This document shows, in pieces, positions 21,045-30,527 of a stretch of 64,000 nt of DNA. Both the position numbers and the translations under genes were made by a program. Every line of letters begins with the position of its first letter. The first letter of the stretch is position 1. The notes beneath the pieces are model-generated. The model was not told where the DNA came from and ran no database searches. It saw only the letters and a program-made list of their open reading frames with translations. The stretch comes from an uncultured Tropicimonas sp. Lineage in GTDB: Bacteria; Pseudomonadota; Alphaproteobacteria; Rhodobacterales; Rhodobacteraceae. Location: assembly GCA_947495685.1 (NCBI GenBank), contig CANLZY010000021.1:1-64000 (forward strand), in the 5' to 3' direction.

Positions 21045-21913
21045 GCTTTCGCGATGCGTTGACGGCGGCGGCGGGCCGGGTGCAGGCCCATCTGGCCGCC
21101 GAACTTGTGCAATATCCCGATCAGCCGGTGATCGACGCGATGCGCTACGCGACAACCGGCGGCAAGGGGCTGCGCGGCTTCCTCGTTCTGGAAGGGGCGG
21201 CGCTGCACGGGATCCAAGCCGACCAGGCGGTCTGGGCGGCCGCTGCGGTCGAGGCGGTGCACGCCTATTCGCTGGTGCATGACGACCTGCCCGCGATGGA
21301 CAACGACGACCTGCGACGCGGCCAGCCGACTGTTCACGTCAAATGGGACGATGCGACCGCGGTGCTGGCCGGCGACGCCTTGCAGACACTGGCGTTTGAC
21401 CTCCTTGCACGCGAGGGCTGTTCGCCGGACCCGGCGGTGCGGGTGGCGCTGATTGCCTCCATGGCACAGGCGGCGGGCGCGCATGGCATGGTGTTGGGGC
21501 AGGCGCAGGACATCGCCGCCGAAACCGCCGCCGCACCGCTGACCCTGCCGCAGATCACCGACCTGCAGGCCAACAAGACCGGCGCGCTGATTCGCTGGTC
21601 GGCAGAGGCCGGGGCCCTGCTGGCGCGAGCCGATCCGGCCCCGCTGCGCAGCTACGCCCAGGCGCTTGGCCTTGCCTTTCAGATTGCCGACGACATCCTT
21701 GACGTCGAAGGGGACGCGGAAACCGCCGGAAAACGTCTGCGCAAGGATGCGGAGGCCGGAAAGGCGACGTTTGTGTCGCTTCTCGGGCTGCAGGGCGCCA
21801 AGTCGCGGGCCGCAGCCCTTGTGGAAGAGGCCGAAACGGCGCTATCCGCATACGGAGCGAAAGCCGATACCTTGCGAGCTGCGGCCCGGTTCGTTATCGC
21901 GCGTGAAAAATGA
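21041..21913 (+). CDS. ispA: Farnesyl/geranylgeranyl diphosphate synthase (polyprenyl synthetase)
   Basis: 290 residues of the short-chain trans-prenyltransferase family, condensing isopentenyl diphosphate with allylic diphosphates. The first aspartate-rich motif is VHDDLPAMDNDDLRRGQPTVH, the second QIADDILDVEGD, with GGKGLRGFLVL at the N terminus and LQANKTGALIRWSAEAGA. The two-residue-longer first motif (DDxxxxD) places it in the IspA group that gives farnesyl diphosphate, the precursor of quinones and of bacteriochlorophyll tails in relatives. Coupled to xseB and followed by dxs after 63 bases, so the isoprenoid entry enzyme and chain elongation enzyme are in one operon. Confidence 0.94.
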   Translation: MSFRDALTAAAGRVQAHLAAELVQYPDQPVIDAMRYATTGGKGLRGFLVLEGAALHGIQADQAVWAAAAVEAVHAYSLVHDDLPAMDNDDLRRGQPTVHVKWDDATAVLAGDALQTLAFDLLAREGCSPDPAVRVALIASMAQAAGAHGMVLGQAQDIAAETAAAPLTLPQITDLQANKTGALIRWSAEAGALLARADPAPLRSYAQALGLAFQIADDILDVEGDAETAGKRLRKDAEAGKATFVSLLGLQGAKSRAAALVEEAETALSAYGAKADTLRAAARFVIAREK

Positions 21914-21976
21914 GCCTTTGCGCTCCGGGTTCGGAGCGCGTCCGGGGCAACGGCGGCCACGAGGAGGGCCGGAGCC

Positions 21977-23905
21977 ATGGCAACACGACCGATCACGCCT
22001 CTGTTGGACCGGGTGCACAGCCCCGCTGACCTGAAGAATTTCACCGATGCCGAACTGCACCGGCTGGCGGGCGAATTGCGGGCCGAGACCATCAGTGCCG
22101 TCAGCGAGACCGGCGGGCATCTGGGCGCCGGTCTGGGCGTGGTCGAACTGAGCGTGGCAATCCACGCTGTGTTCGAGACCCCGCGCGACAAGCTGATCTG
22201 GGATGTGTCGCACCAATGCTACCCGCACAAGATCCTGACCGGACGGCGCGACCGCATCCGTACCCTGCGCCAGCCGGATGGGCTGTCGGGTTTCACCAAG
22301 CGGTCCGAGTCGCCCTATGATCCGTTCGGCGCGGCGCACAGTTCCACCTCGATCTCGGCGGCGCTCGGGTTTGCCACCGCGCGGGATCTGGGCGGCAATA
22401 TTCCGTCCGGGCTGGGCGATGCGATCGCCGTGATCGGCGATGGCTCGATGAGCGCCGGCATGGCCTACGAGGCGATGAACAACGCCGGCCACCTGGGCAA
22501 GCGCCTGATCGTGATCCTGAACGACAACGAGATGTCGATCGCCCCGCCCGTGGGCGCGATGTCCTCCTACCTGTCGCGGCTCTATGCGGGTGCCCCGTTC
22601 CAGGACCTGAAGGCCGCCGCCAAGGGCGCGCTGAGCTTCCTGCCGGAGCCTTTCTACGAAGGGGCCCGCCGCGCCAAGGACATGGTCAAGCACGTCACCA
22701 TTGGCGGCACGCTGTTCGAGGAATTGGGGTTTGACTATGTCGGACCCATCGACGGGCACGACATGGACATGCTGCTGTCGGTTTTGCGGGCGGTGAAGGC
22801 TCGGGCCGATGGGCCGATCCTGATCCACGCGATCACCAAGAAGGGCAAGGGGTATGCCCCGGCCGAGGCGGCGCTGGATCGTGGCCATGGCGTTGGCAAG
22901 TTCGATGTTGTCACCGGGGCCCAGAAAAAAGCGCCCTCCAACGCGCCCAGCTACACCCGCGTCTTTGCCGATGCGCTGTTGCAAGAGGCCGCCGAGGACG
23001 ACCGGATCACCGCGATCACCGCCGCGATGCCGGACGGCACCGGGTTGAACCTGTTTGCCGAACGGTATCCAAGCCGTTGTTTTGATGTTGGAATCGCCGA
23101 ACAGCACGCGGTGACCTTTGCCGCCGGACAGGCCGCTGGCGGGTTGAAGCCGTTCTGCGCGCTCTACTCGACCTTCCTGCAGCGCGGCTACGATCAGATC
23201 GTGCATGACGTTGCGATTCAGCGGCTTCCGGTGCGGTTCCCGATTGACCGCGCAGGCCTGGTCGGCGCCGATGGGGCGACCCACGCGGGATCGTTCGACA
23301 TCGCGTTCCTGGCCAACCTGCCCGGGTTTGTCGTGATGGCGGCGGCGGATGAAGCCGAGTTAAAACATATGGTTGCGACGGCTGTTGCCTATGACGAGGG
23401 GCCGATTGCGTTCCGTTTCCCGCGGGGCGAGGGCGTCGGCGTCGAGATGCCGGAGCGTGGCGAGGTGCTGGAGATCGGCAAGGGCCGGATCATCAGTGAA
23501 GGATCGCGCGTGGCGCTGTTGTCGTTTGGCACCCGGTTGCAGGAGGTCGAGCAGGCGGGCGAGGCGCTGGCGCGGCGCGGCATCATCCCGACCATCGCCG
23601 ATGCCCGGTTTGCCAAGCCATTGGATTGTGAGATGATTCTGGAGCTGGCGCGCAATCACGAGGCGCTGATCACCATCGAGGAAGGCGCCATCGGGGGCTT
23701 CGGCAGCCATGTGGCGCAGCTGTTGGCCGACGAAGGTGTGTTCGACAAGGGGCTGAAGTACCGCTCGATGGTGCTGCCCGATACCTTCATCGATCAGGCC
23801 AGCCCGCGCGCCATGTACGCGGTCGCGGGGATGAATGCCGAGGACATCGAGGCCAAGGTGCTCGACGTGCTGGGCGTGGCCCAGATCGGTGCGGCGCGGG
23901 CCTGA
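21977..23905 (+). CDS. dxs: 1-deoxy-D-xylulose-5-phosphate synthase
   Basis: 642 residues, the full-length thiamine diphosphate enzyme that opens the non-mevalonate (MEP) pathway from pyruvate and glyceraldehyde 3-phosphate. Marks: [39 protein letters not shown], the ThDP motif [43 protein letters not shown], and the transketolase-like [21 protein letters not shown] ribosome binding site GAGGAGGG precedes the ATG. It ends the deacetylase-xseB-ispA-dxs cluster; three hairpins lie downstream at 23911-24043. Confidence 0.97.
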   Translation: MATRPITPLLDRVHSPADLKNFTDAELHRLAGELRAETISAVSETGGHLGAGLGVVELSVAIHAVFETPRDKLIWDVSHQCYPHKILTGRRDRIRTLRQPDGLSGFTKRSESPYDPFGAAHSSTSISAALGFATARDLGGNIPSGLGDAIAVIGDGSMSAGMAYEAMNNAGHLGKRLIVILNDNEMSIAPPVGAMSSYLSRLYAGAPFQDLKAAAKGALSFLPEPFYEGARRAKDMVKHVTIGGTLFEELGFDYVGPIDGHDMDMLLSVLRAVKARADGPILIHAITKKGKGYAPAEAALDRGHGVGKFDVVTGAQKKAPSNAPSYTRVFADALLQEAAEDDRITAITAAMPDGTGLNLFAERYPSRCFDVGIAEQHAVTFAAGQAAGGLKPFCALYSTFLQRGYDQIVHDVAIQRLPVRFPIDRAGLVGADGATHAGSFDIAFLANLPGFVVMAAADEAELKHMVATAVAYDEGPIAFRFPRGEGVGVEMPERGEVLEIGKGRIISEGSRVALLSFGTRLQEVEQAGEALARRGIIPTIADARFAKPLDCEMILELARNHEALITIEEGAIGGFGSHVAQLLADEGVFDKGLKYRSMVLPDTFIDQASPRAMYAVAGMNAEDIEAKVLDVLGVAQIGAARA

Positions 23906-23910
23906 TTTTT

Positions 23911-24043
23911 GGTCGTTTCAGGCAAACCCTCGGGGCGAAACGACCCGAAGTCCGGTCGAACCGACCGGTTTGGGAGGGCAAATCCGGGGTCGCGGAGCGG
24001 GATTTCGGCCTGACCCGCGTTTTGACCGCTCTTTCGGTCAAAA
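23911..24043. other. Three consecutive inverted repeats downstream of dxs
   Basis: GGTCGTTTC / GAAACGACC (23911-23945, 17-base spacer), CCGGTCGAACCGACCGG (23952-23968) and TTTTGACCG / CGGTCAAAA (24020-24043, 6-base loop) follow the dxs stop in 140 bases. They share a CGGTC/GACCG core. None has a classical T-tract on the plus strand after it; the first is preceded by a run of T. They may act together as a terminator or RNA 3'-end stabiliser. Confidence 0.5.
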
Positions 24044-24137
24044 CGACCAGCGGAAGTGACCGGTTTGCCGGCGCACCTGCCAATCCTGCCGCCGAAATGG
24101 TAGAAACACCCCGAAAACCCCTGTGCGAGATCCCGAC

Positions 24138-24500
24138 ATGACCGCCCCCTTGGGACGCCTGATCGTCTACACGAAAAAAATCGACGCCATGGCCGCGTTC
24201 TATTGCGCGCATTTCGACTATGAGGAAATCCGCCGGGACGGCGACCGGATCGTCGAGTTGCGGCCCCGGACTTCGGGCGTGTCCCTGCTGTTGCACCCGG
24301 CCTCGAAAGGGCAACGGGAGGGGCAGGCGCTGATCAAGCTTGTCTTTGATGTCGAGGATGTCGGGGCCTTTTGCGAGGCCGCCAAGGCGCGCGGTCTGCA
24401 ATTCGGCGCGATCCATCAGGCCGATGGGTACAGCTTTGCCAATGCCAAGGACCCGTCGAACAATTCCATCTCGGTGTCGAGCCGCGCGTTTTCGGTCTAG
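24138..24500 (+). CDS. VOC (glyoxalase/bleomycin resistance) family protein
   Basis: About 120 residues forming the paired beta-alpha-beta-beta-beta modules of the vicinal oxygen chelate fold: LGRLIVYTKKIDAMAAFYCAHFDYE at the N terminus and GFCEAAKARGLQF..DGYSFANAKDPSNNSISV-like sequence at the C terminus, the latter corresponding to the family's 'D PDGN' loop with PDGN replaced by PSNN. The metal-binding residues of true glyoxalase I are not clear, so no reaction is assigned. The ATG at 24138 is preferred to a GTG five codons earlier. It is convergent with the SDR gene on its right. Confidence 0.82.
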   Translation: MTAPLGRLIVYTKKIDAMAAFYCAHFDYEEIRRDGDRIVELRPRTSGVSLLLHPASKGQREGQALIKLVFDVEDVGAFCEAAKARGLQFGAIHQADGYSFANAKDPSNNSISVSSRAFSV

Positions 24501-24513
24501 CGAGACGCGACCG

Positions 24514-25395
24514 TCAGCCGCCGGGGGGCTGATCCGGCGCGGTTTCGGCGTTCAGCAGGGCGGCCAGCCCGGTCTGGTAGTCGGGGTAGAGCAGGTCCAC
24601 CCCCAGTTCATCCTTGATGCGGTCGTTCCGGACCTTCTTGCTTTCGGCATAGAAGCTGCGGGCCATCGGGGTCATGTCGGCGGTGTCGAAATCGTAGGCC
24701 GGGGGGATCGGCAGGCCGAGCAGGTCGGCGGCATGGGCGATGACGTCCTGCGGCGGGGCGGGGGCGTTGTCGCAGACGTTGTAGATCGCGCCGGGGTTGG
24801 GCCGCGCGATGGAGGCGGCGAGCACCTGGGCGATGTCATCGACGTGAATGCGCGAGAACACCTGTCCGGGTTTGATGATGCGGCGGGCGGTGCCGGAGCG
24901 GACCTTGGAAAAGGGGCCGCGACCGGGGCCGTAGATGCCGGCCAGCCGGAAGATGTGCAGCGGCAGGTCGGCCTGTTCGGCCAGCGTTTGCCAGACGGTC
25001 TCGGCGGCAACTCGCAGGCGTCCGCGCCGGGTGGAGGGGGTCAGCGGAGTGGTTTCGTCGACCCAGCCGCCCTGATGGTCGCCGTAGACACCGATGGTCG
25101 ACAGATAGCCGATCCAGGCAGGCGGGTGCTGTGACAGGGCCTCGGCGACATGCGGCAGGAACGGATCGCCGGCGTCGGTCGGGGCGGCGCTGAGCAGGAC
25201 ATGGGTCGCGCGCCGCACTGCCGGGGCGAGGTCCTCGCCGGGCCAGAGCAACGGTTCGACGCCGGACTGGCGGATGCGGTCGAGGTCCTGGGCGGCGCGG
25301 GCGGTGCCGATGACCTGCCAGCCCTGCGGCTGCAGCAGGCGGGCGAGGGCGCGGGCGGAGTATCCGTGCCCGAGGGTGAGCAATGTTCCTGTCAT
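24514..25395 (-). CDS. SDR-family NAD(P)-dependent epimerase/reductase
   Basis: 293 residues of the extended short-chain dehydrogenase class. The N-terminal dinucleotide site is TLGHGYSARALARLL, close to the GxGxxA form seen in the 'YeeZ-like' or ActC-type atypical epimerases. YLSTIGVYGDHQGGWVDE contains the catalytic tyrosine region (VYG), with RLAGIYGPGRGPF and RIHVDDIAQVLAASI after it, and a C-terminal VCDNAPAPPQDVIAHAADLLG block. Substrate unknown. It ends close to and convergent with the VOC gene, and lies upstream of the DUF1810 gene on the same strand, 39 bases apart, without overlap. Confidence 0.85.
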   Translation of the reverse strand: MTGTLLTLGHGYSARALARLLQPQGWQVIGTARAAQDLDRIRQSGVEPLLWPGEDLAPAVRRATHVLLSAAPTDAGDPFLPHVAEALSQHPPAWIGYLSTIGVYGDHQGGWVDETTPLTPSTRRGRLRVAAETVWQTLAEQADLPLHIFRLAGIYGPGRGPFSKVRSGTARRIIKPGQVFSRIHVDDIAQVLAASIARPNPGAIYNVCDNAPAPPQDVIAHAADLLGLPIPPAYDFDTADMTPMARSFYAESKKVRNDRIKDELGVDLLYPDYQTGLAALLNAETAPDQPPGG

Positions 25396-25434
25396 GGGGC
25401 GGTTATCCTTGCCAGGCGCGGGGCGTGCAACCCG

Positions 25435-25860
25435 TCACGCCGGGGGATCCAGCATCTGCTGGGTGCGCGGGCAGGGCTGGCCGTCAAAAAACGTGTCCAG
25501 CAGGTCCTGAAAGGGCGCGGGATCGTCGGCGGCCAGCGCAAAGAGCGTGGCGGAGGAGCGCAGTTTCAGCGCATCGACCGGCCCGAGCATCGAGTCGGCT
25601 GTCCGGTCCGGATGGGCGAGCAGCAGGGCCACGGCGGTGCGCAGGCGAGGCCCGAGCACCGGGTGCGCGAGGTAGCCGCGCGCGGCGTCAAGATCGGTGA
25701 GGCCATAGGTCTGCGCCATCCGGCTGCGGCCCAGTCCGCGCAGTTGCGGAAAAATGAACCACATCCAGTGGGTGTGCTTGGCCCCCGCGCGCAGTTCCGC
25801 GGTGACCAGATCGAGACAGCCGTCCTGTGCGTGTACGAAACGCTCCAGGTCAGCTGGCAT
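25435..25860 (-). CDS. DUF1810 family protein
   Basis: 141 residues. The family signature is clear: LERFVHAQDGCLDLVTAELRAGAKHTHWMWFIFPQLRGLGRSRMAQTYGL (with HWMWFIFPQ), LGPRLRTAVALLL and LKLRSSATLFAL. DUF1810 proteins (YbiA-like fold relatives, all-alpha) are widespread and uncharacterised; calpastatin-like labels in databases are not functional evidence. The start at 25860 overlaps the end of the aldolase gene by 11 bases, so the two are probably translated from the same transcript. Confidence 0.9.
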   Translation of the reverse strand: MPADLERFVHAQDGCLDLVTAELRAGAKHTHWMWFIFPQLRGLGRSRMAQTYGLTDLDAARGYLAHPVLGPRLRTAVALLLAHPDRTADSMLGPVDALKLRSSATLFALAADDPAPFQDLLDTFFDGQPCPRTQQMLDPPA

Positions 25861-26602
25861 AGGGGCTGCCCTCGTCGTCGAGGATGCCCTTGAGCTCGGC
25901 CAGGAAGGGAGTGCCCTGATCGGGGTAGGCGTCGATTTCCTGCGCGGTCTTGTCGGCGATGTCGTCGGGCAGGATGCGTAGCGGCTGGCCGGTTTGCAGG
26001 GCGCGGACATAGACCTCGGCGGCGCGCTCGAAATAGTAGAGCCGGTTGAAGGTGTCGGCCACGGTATCGCCGATGACCATCACGCCGTGGTTGCCCATGA
26101 TCAGGACCTTGACCTTTGGGTCCGACAGCAGGGTGGCGCAGCGGGCGCCCTCTTCTTCGAAGGCCAGCCCGCCGTAGGAGGTATCGACCGCCTGACGGTT
26201 GAAGAACATGCAGGCGTTCTGGTCCAGCGGCGGCAGGCGCGAGTCCTGCAGGCAGGCGAGCACGGTGGCCCAGACCGAGTGCACATGCATGGCGCAGCGG
26301 GCGTGCGGGCAGAGCCGGTGCAGGCTGCCGTGCAGGCCCCAGGCGGTCGGGTCGGGGGCACCGGGGCGGGAGAGCGCATCGGGATCGTCGGCATCCACCA
26401 CGATCAGTTCGGAGGCGCGGACACGGCCGAAATGCCGGTTGGCGGGGTTCATCAGGAAGCGGGTGCCGGAGTCGTTCACGGCCAGCGAGAAGTGGTTGGC
26501 GACGCCTTCGTGCATGTTCATGCGGGCGGTCCAGCGCAGGGCGGCGGCGAGGTCGACGCGTTCGGGCCAGTGGGTCAGGTTTGCGGATGCGGTCTGGGTC
26601 AT
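25850..26602 (-). CDS. Class II aldolase/adducin family protein
   Basis: 250 residues of the zinc-dependent class II aldolase fold. N-terminal MNMHEGVANHFSLAVND gives the phosphate-loop region; the zinc ligands are in MHVHSVWATVLACLQDSRL (HxH) and GNHGVMVIGDTVADTFNRLYYFERAAEVYVRAL (later histidine and helix). Members are fuculose or ribulose phosphate aldolases/epimerases or decarboxylases; this one lacks a nearby sugar kinase so its substrate is open. The start at 26602 has AGGAGA upstream. It is divergent from the adenine deaminase gene, with a 98-base gap. Confidence 0.88.
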   Translation of the reverse strand: MTQTASANLTHWPERVDLAAALRWTARMNMHEGVANHFSLAVNDSGTRFLMNPANRHFGRVRASELIVVDADDPDALSRPGAPDPTAWGLHGSLHRLCPHARCAMHVHSVWATVLACLQDSRLPPLDQNACMFFNRQAVDTSYGGLAFEEEGARCATLLSDPKVKVLIMGNHGVMVIGDTVADTFNRLYYFERAAEVYVRALQTGQPLRILPDDIADKTAQEIDAYPDQGTPFLAELKGILDDEGSPYAS

Positions 26603-26700
26603 GGTGTTCTCCTGTCGCGTGCATCTGGGCACGTTGGCGGATAAAACGCCAGCCTATCGGGGCACCTTGCATCGGCGGTGATTTCTGTGAAATGTGGGCC

Positions 26701-28506
26701 ATGGAACAATACGCTATCAAGACATGGGCGCAGGTCGCCCCGAAACTGGTTGCGGTGGCCGCCGGACGGGCGCCTGCCGACCTGATTGTCCGGCAGGGCA
26801 CCTGGGTGAACGTGCACACCCGCGAGCTGTTGCCGAACCACGACATTGCCATTTCCGAGGGCCGCATTGCCTATGTCGGCCCGGACGGCAGGCATTGTGT
26901 TGGCCCCGAGACACAGGTGATCGAGGCCAAGGGGCGCTACATGCTGCCCGGGTTGTGCGATGCGCATATGCACATCGAGAGCGGCATGCTGACCCCGGCG
27001 GAATTTGCCCGCGCGGTGATCCCGCATGGCACCACGTCGATGTTCACCGACCCGCACGAGATTGCCAACGTGCTGGGGCTGGAGGGCGTGCGGCTGATGC
27101 ATGACGAGGCGCTGATGCAGCCGGTCAACATCTTTACCCAGATGCCAAGCTGTGCGCCGAGTGCGCCGGGGCTGGAGACGACCGGGTTCGAGATTACCCC
27201 CGACGACGTGGCCGAGGCGATGACCTGGCCGGGGATCATCGGGCTGGGCGAGATGATGAACTTTCCGGGTGTGATCAACGCCGACCCCAAGATGCTGGCC
27301 GAGATCGCGGCAACCCAGGGGGCGGGCAAGACGGTGGGCGGGCATTACGCCTCGCCCGACCTTGGGCCGGCGTTTCACGCCTATGCCGCCGGTGGCCCCG
27401 CCGACGATCACGAGGGCACGCAGGAGGCCGACGCGATTGCCCGGGTGCGCCAGGGGATGCGGGCGATGCTGCGACTGGGCAGTGCCTGGTATGACGTGGA
27501 GCGCCAGATCACGGCGGTGACGGAACGCGGGCTGGACCCGCGCGGCTTTATCCTGTGCACCGACGATTGCCATTCGGGCACGCTGGTGAACGAGGGCCAC
27601 ATGAACCGGGTGGTGCGCCATGCCATCGCCTGTGGCTGCGATCCGGTGATTGCGTTGCAGATGGCGACGATCAACACCGCGACGCATTTCGGGCTGGAGC
27701 GGGAGCTGGGCAGCATCGCGCCGGGGCGGCGGGCCGATGTGATCCTGAGCTCGGACCTGCGCGACCTGCCGGTCGAGCTGGTGATTGCGCGCGGGCAGGT
27801 GGTGGCCGAGGCGGGACGGATCACCGTGGAGTGTCCGCATCTGGACTGGCCCGCTCACAGCCGCAGGACCGTGCACCTGGGCAAGACGCTGGCGGCGAAG
27901 GATTTCGAGATTTCGGCGCCTGCGGGGGCCAACCATGTGCGGGCGCGGGTGATCGGCGTGGTCGAGAACCAGGCGCCGACCAAGGCGCTGAGCGCCGATC
28001 TGCCGGTGATCGACGGGTTGGTCGAGGCCGGGGGCGAGGTGTGCCAGATTGCGCTGGTGGAACGGCACCGGGCGACCGGCGCGGTGGTCAATGCGCTGGT
28101 GCAGGGCTTTGGCTATACCGGGCGGATGGCGATGGCCTCGACCGTGGCGCACGACAGTCACCACATGATCGTGGTCGGCACCAGCCGGGCCGACATGGCG
28201 CTGGCGGCGAACCGGTTGGGCGAGGTCGGCGGCGGTGTCACGATCTGGCGCGACGGCGCGGAGCTGGCGCTGGTGGAGCTGCCGATTGCCGGATTGATGT
28301 CGGACAGTCACGCCGAAGAGGTGGCGGCCAAGGCCGATGCGCTGGTGGCGGCGATGGCAACCTGTGGTTGTACGCTGAACAATGCCTATATGCAGCACTC
28401 GTTGCTGGCGCTTGTGGTGATTCCCGACCTGAGGATCTCGGACAAGGGGCTGGTGGACGTGACGCGGTTTGAAGTGACCAATTTGATCGAGGAAGTGCTG
28501 GAATGA
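26701..28506 (+). CDS. ade: Adenine deaminase
   Basis: 601 residues, the metal-dependent amidohydrolase that converts adenine to hypoxanthine and ammonia. The pattern follows bacterial Ade: ADLIVRQGTWVNVHTRELLPNHDIAISEGRIAYVG, the metal site LPGLCDAHMHIESGMLTPAEFARAVIPHGTTSMFTDPHEIANVLG, GHYASPDLG, and ILCTDDCHSGTLVNEGHMNRVVRHAIACG. The C-terminal part contains the LGEVGGGVTIWRDGAELALVELPIAGLMSD block. The ATG at 26701 is family-consistent; an open frame continues upstream over the aldolase promoter but has no similarity. It overlaps amn by four bases. Confidence 0.95.
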   Translation: MEQYAIKTWAQVAPKLVAVAAGRAPADLIVRQGTWVNVHTRELLPNHDIAISEGRIAYVGPDGRHCVGPETQVIEAKGRYMLPGLCDAHMHIESGMLTPAEFARAVIPHGTTSMFTDPHEIANVLGLEGVRLMHDEALMQPVNIFTQMPSCAPSAPGLETTGFEITPDDVAEAMTWPGIIGLGEMMNFPGVINADPKMLAEIAATQGAGKTVGGHYASPDLGPAFHAYAAGGPADDHEGTQEADAIARVRQGMRAMLRLGSAWYDVERQITAVTERGLDPRGFILCTDDCHSGTLVNEGHMNRVVRHAIACGCDPVIALQMATINTATHFGLERELGSIAPGRRADVILSSDLRDLPVELVIARGQVVAEAGRITVECPHLDWPAHSRRTVHLGKTLAAKDFEISAPAGANHVRARVIGVVENQAPTKALSADLPVIDGLVEAGGEVCQIALVERHRATGAVVNALVQGFGYTGRMAMASTVAHDSHHMIVVGTSRADMALAANRLGEVGGGVTIWRDGAELALVELPIAGLMSDSHAEEVAAKADALVAAMATCGCTLNNAYMQHSLLALVVIPDLRISDKGLVDVTRFEVTNLIEEVLE

Positions 28507-29978
28507 CTGAAATGACCCCCGTCGTCACACCGGAGCCGCGTCAGCGGGAATTGTTCGACGATGCGGAGAAGGCCGTCGACCGGCTGATCGAGCTGTACGA
28601 GGAGGCGACCGGATTTCTGAGCAAGAAGTTTTCCGAAAGCCTGTTGGGCGCCAAGCCGTCACATCGCTATCGTGCCCATTACCCCGAGATCCGGCTGGTC
28701 TCGACCAGCTATGTGCAGGCAGATTCGCGGCTGGCCTTTGGTCACGTGGCCGAGCCGGGGGTGTATTCGGCCACCGTCACCCGGCCCGACCTGTTCCGCA
28801 ACTACCTGATCCAGCAGATCGGGCTGGTGATAAGGACCCACGGCCAGAAGGTGATGATCGGGCCGTCGGACACGCCCATTCCGGTGCATTTCGCGGTGAT
28901 GAACGACGCCAGCCTCAGCGTGCCGCAGGAGGGCGCGCTGCAATTCCAGCTGCGCGACGTGTTCGATGTGCCCGACCTGGCGACGACCAACGATGACATC
29001 GTCAACGGCTATGGCTTTGCCTATCCGGACGGTTCGCGGGCGCTGGCGCCGTTCACCGCGCAACGGGTCGACTATTCGCTGGCGCGGCTGAGCCATTATA
29101 CCGCCACCGGGCCGCAGCATTTCCAGAACCACGTGCTGTTCACCAACTACCAGTTCTATGTCGAGGAGTTCGAGGCCTATGCCCGCGCGGCGCTGGACGA
29201 TCCCGACAGCGGCTATACGTCGTTCGTCGGACCCGGCAACGCCGAGATCACCGATGGCGGGACGGCGATGCCCGAGCCCTCCAAGATGCCGCAGATGCCG
29301 ACCTATCACCTGAAGCGGAAAAACGGCGCCGGGATCACGTTGGTGAACATCGGGGTCGGGCCGTCCAACGCCAAGACCGCGACCGATCATATCGCCGTGC
29401 TGCGCCCGCATGCCTGGCTGATGGTCGGGCACTGCGCGGGGCTGCGCAACAGCCAGGCGCTGGGTGATTTCGTGCTGGCGCATGCCTATCTGCGCGAGGA
29501 CAAGGTGCTGGACGACGACCTGCCGGTCTGGGTGCCGATCCCGCCGCTGGCCGAAGTGCAGATCGCGCTGGAGCAGGCGGTGGCGCAGGTGACGGAGCTG
29601 GAGGGCTACGACCTGAAGCGGATCATGCGGACGGGAACCGTCGCCTCGGTCGACAACCGCAACTGGGAGTTGCGGGATCAGACCGGCCCGGTGCAGCGGC
29701 TGAGCCAGTCCCGCGCCATTGCGCTGGACATGGAGAGCGCGACGATTGCCGCCAACGGCTTCCGGTTCAGGGTGCCCTATGGCACCTTGCTGTGCGTCTC
29801 TGACAAGCCGTTGCACGGCGAGCTGAAGCTGCCCGGAATGGCAAGTTCGTTCTACAAGACACAGGTTGCGCGCCACCTGTTGATTGGCATACGAGCGATG
29901 GAATTGCTGCGCGGGATGCCGTTGGAGAGGCTGCATTCCCGGAAACTGCGCAGTTTTGAGGAAACAGCCTTCCTCTGA
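28503..29978 (+). CDS. amn: AMP nucleosidase
   Basis: 491 residues. It splits AMP into adenine and ribose 5-phosphate. The N-terminal regulatory domain (ATGFLSKKFSESLLGAKPSHRYRAHYPEIRL) precedes a nucleoside-phosphorylase-like catalytic domain with GITLVNIGVGPSNAKTATDHIAVLRPHAWLMVGHCAGLRNSQALGDFVLAHAY and the DMESATIAANGFRFRVPYGTLLCVSDKPLHGELKLPG block. Translation is coupled to adenine deaminase (ATGA overlap), so the operon takes AMP to hypoxanthine in two steps. Confidence 0.96.
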   Translation: MTEMTPVVTPEPRQRELFDDAEKAVDRLIELYEEATGFLSKKFSESLLGAKPSHRYRAHYPEIRLVSTSYVQADSRLAFGHVAEPGVYSATVTRPDLFRNYLIQQIGLVIRTHGQKVMIGPSDTPIPVHFAVMNDASLSVPQEGALQFQLRDVFDVPDLATTNDDIVNGYGFAYPDGSRALAPFTAQRVDYSLARLSHYTATGPQHFQNHVLFTNYQFYVEEFEAYARAALDDPDSGYTSFVGPGNAEITDGGTAMPEPSKMPQMPTYHLKRKNGAGITLVNIGVGPSNAKTATDHIAVLRPHAWLMVGHCAGLRNSQALGDFVLAHAYLREDKVLDDDLPVWVPIPPLAEVQIALEQAVAQVTELEGYDLKRIMRTGTVASVDNRNWELRDQTGPVQRLSQSRAIALDMESATIAANGFRFRVPYGTLLCVSDKPLHGELKLPGMASSFYKTQVARHLLIGIRAMELLRGMPLERLHSRKLRSFEETAFL

Positions 29979-30109
29979 CCCTAGGTAAGCGGCAGAAAAG
30001 CCCTTGTTTTCCTGCGCCGCAGACCACAAAAAGTTGTGGGCTGAGCCAACATGACGTAGAATCAGTCGAATAAGCCCCAACCCAAAGGGCAACAACGAGG
30101 AGACCATAC

Positions 30110-30400
30110 ATGGCCACCAAACCGATGACCAAGACGCAGCTTGTTGCCGCCATTGCCGAGGCAATGGAATCGGACAAGAAGACCGCCACGGCGGCACTGG
30201 ATGCTGTGACCGGCATCATTACCCAGGAAGTTTCCGGCGGTGGTGCCGTGACGCTTCCGGGCGTTGGCAAGATCTATTGCCGTGAACGTCCCGCACGCCA
30301 GGTTCGCAACCCGGCCACAGGCGAGATGATCGAAAAGGACGCCGACAAGGTCGTGAAAATGACGATTGCCAAGGCGCTGAAGGATTCGGTGAACGCTTGA
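30110..30400 (+). CDS. hup: HU family DNA-binding protein
   Basis: 96 residues. Nucleoid-associated protein that bends DNA as a dimer: KTQLVAAIAEAMESDKKTATAALDAVTGIITQEVSGGGAVTLPGVGKIYCRERPARQVRNPATGEMIEKDADKVVKMTIAKALKDSV. The GVGKI..ERPARQVRNPATGE arm is diagnostic, although 'PGVGKIYCRERPAR' carries a cysteine that HU proteins rarely have. Strong ribosome binding site CGAGGAG. It is monocistronic, closed by the hairpin at 30429. Confidence 0.95.
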   Translation: MATKPMTKTQLVAAIAEAMESDKKTATAALDAVTGIITQEVSGGGAVTLPGVGKIYCRERPARQVRNPATGEMIEKDADKVVKMTIAKALKDSVNA

Positions 30401-30428
30401 TCGCGTTACCGCCTTGCGTTTCTGTTTG

Positions 30429-30454
30429 GGGTCGCCTTCGGGCGGCCCTTTTTT
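30429..30454 (+). terminator. Intrinsic terminator after the HU gene
   Basis: GGGTCGCC-TTCG-GGCGGCCC pairs over 8 bp (one G-T pair) with a UUCG tetraloop and is directly followed by six T. A textbook rho-independent terminator. Confidence 0.92.
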
Positions 30455-30527
30455 GTGCGGTGACCTGGCAGCTGAGGGGGGCGCGATGTCGAGCGCTCCA
30501 TGCGGCCGTCGTCGCGGCCTGAGGTCG

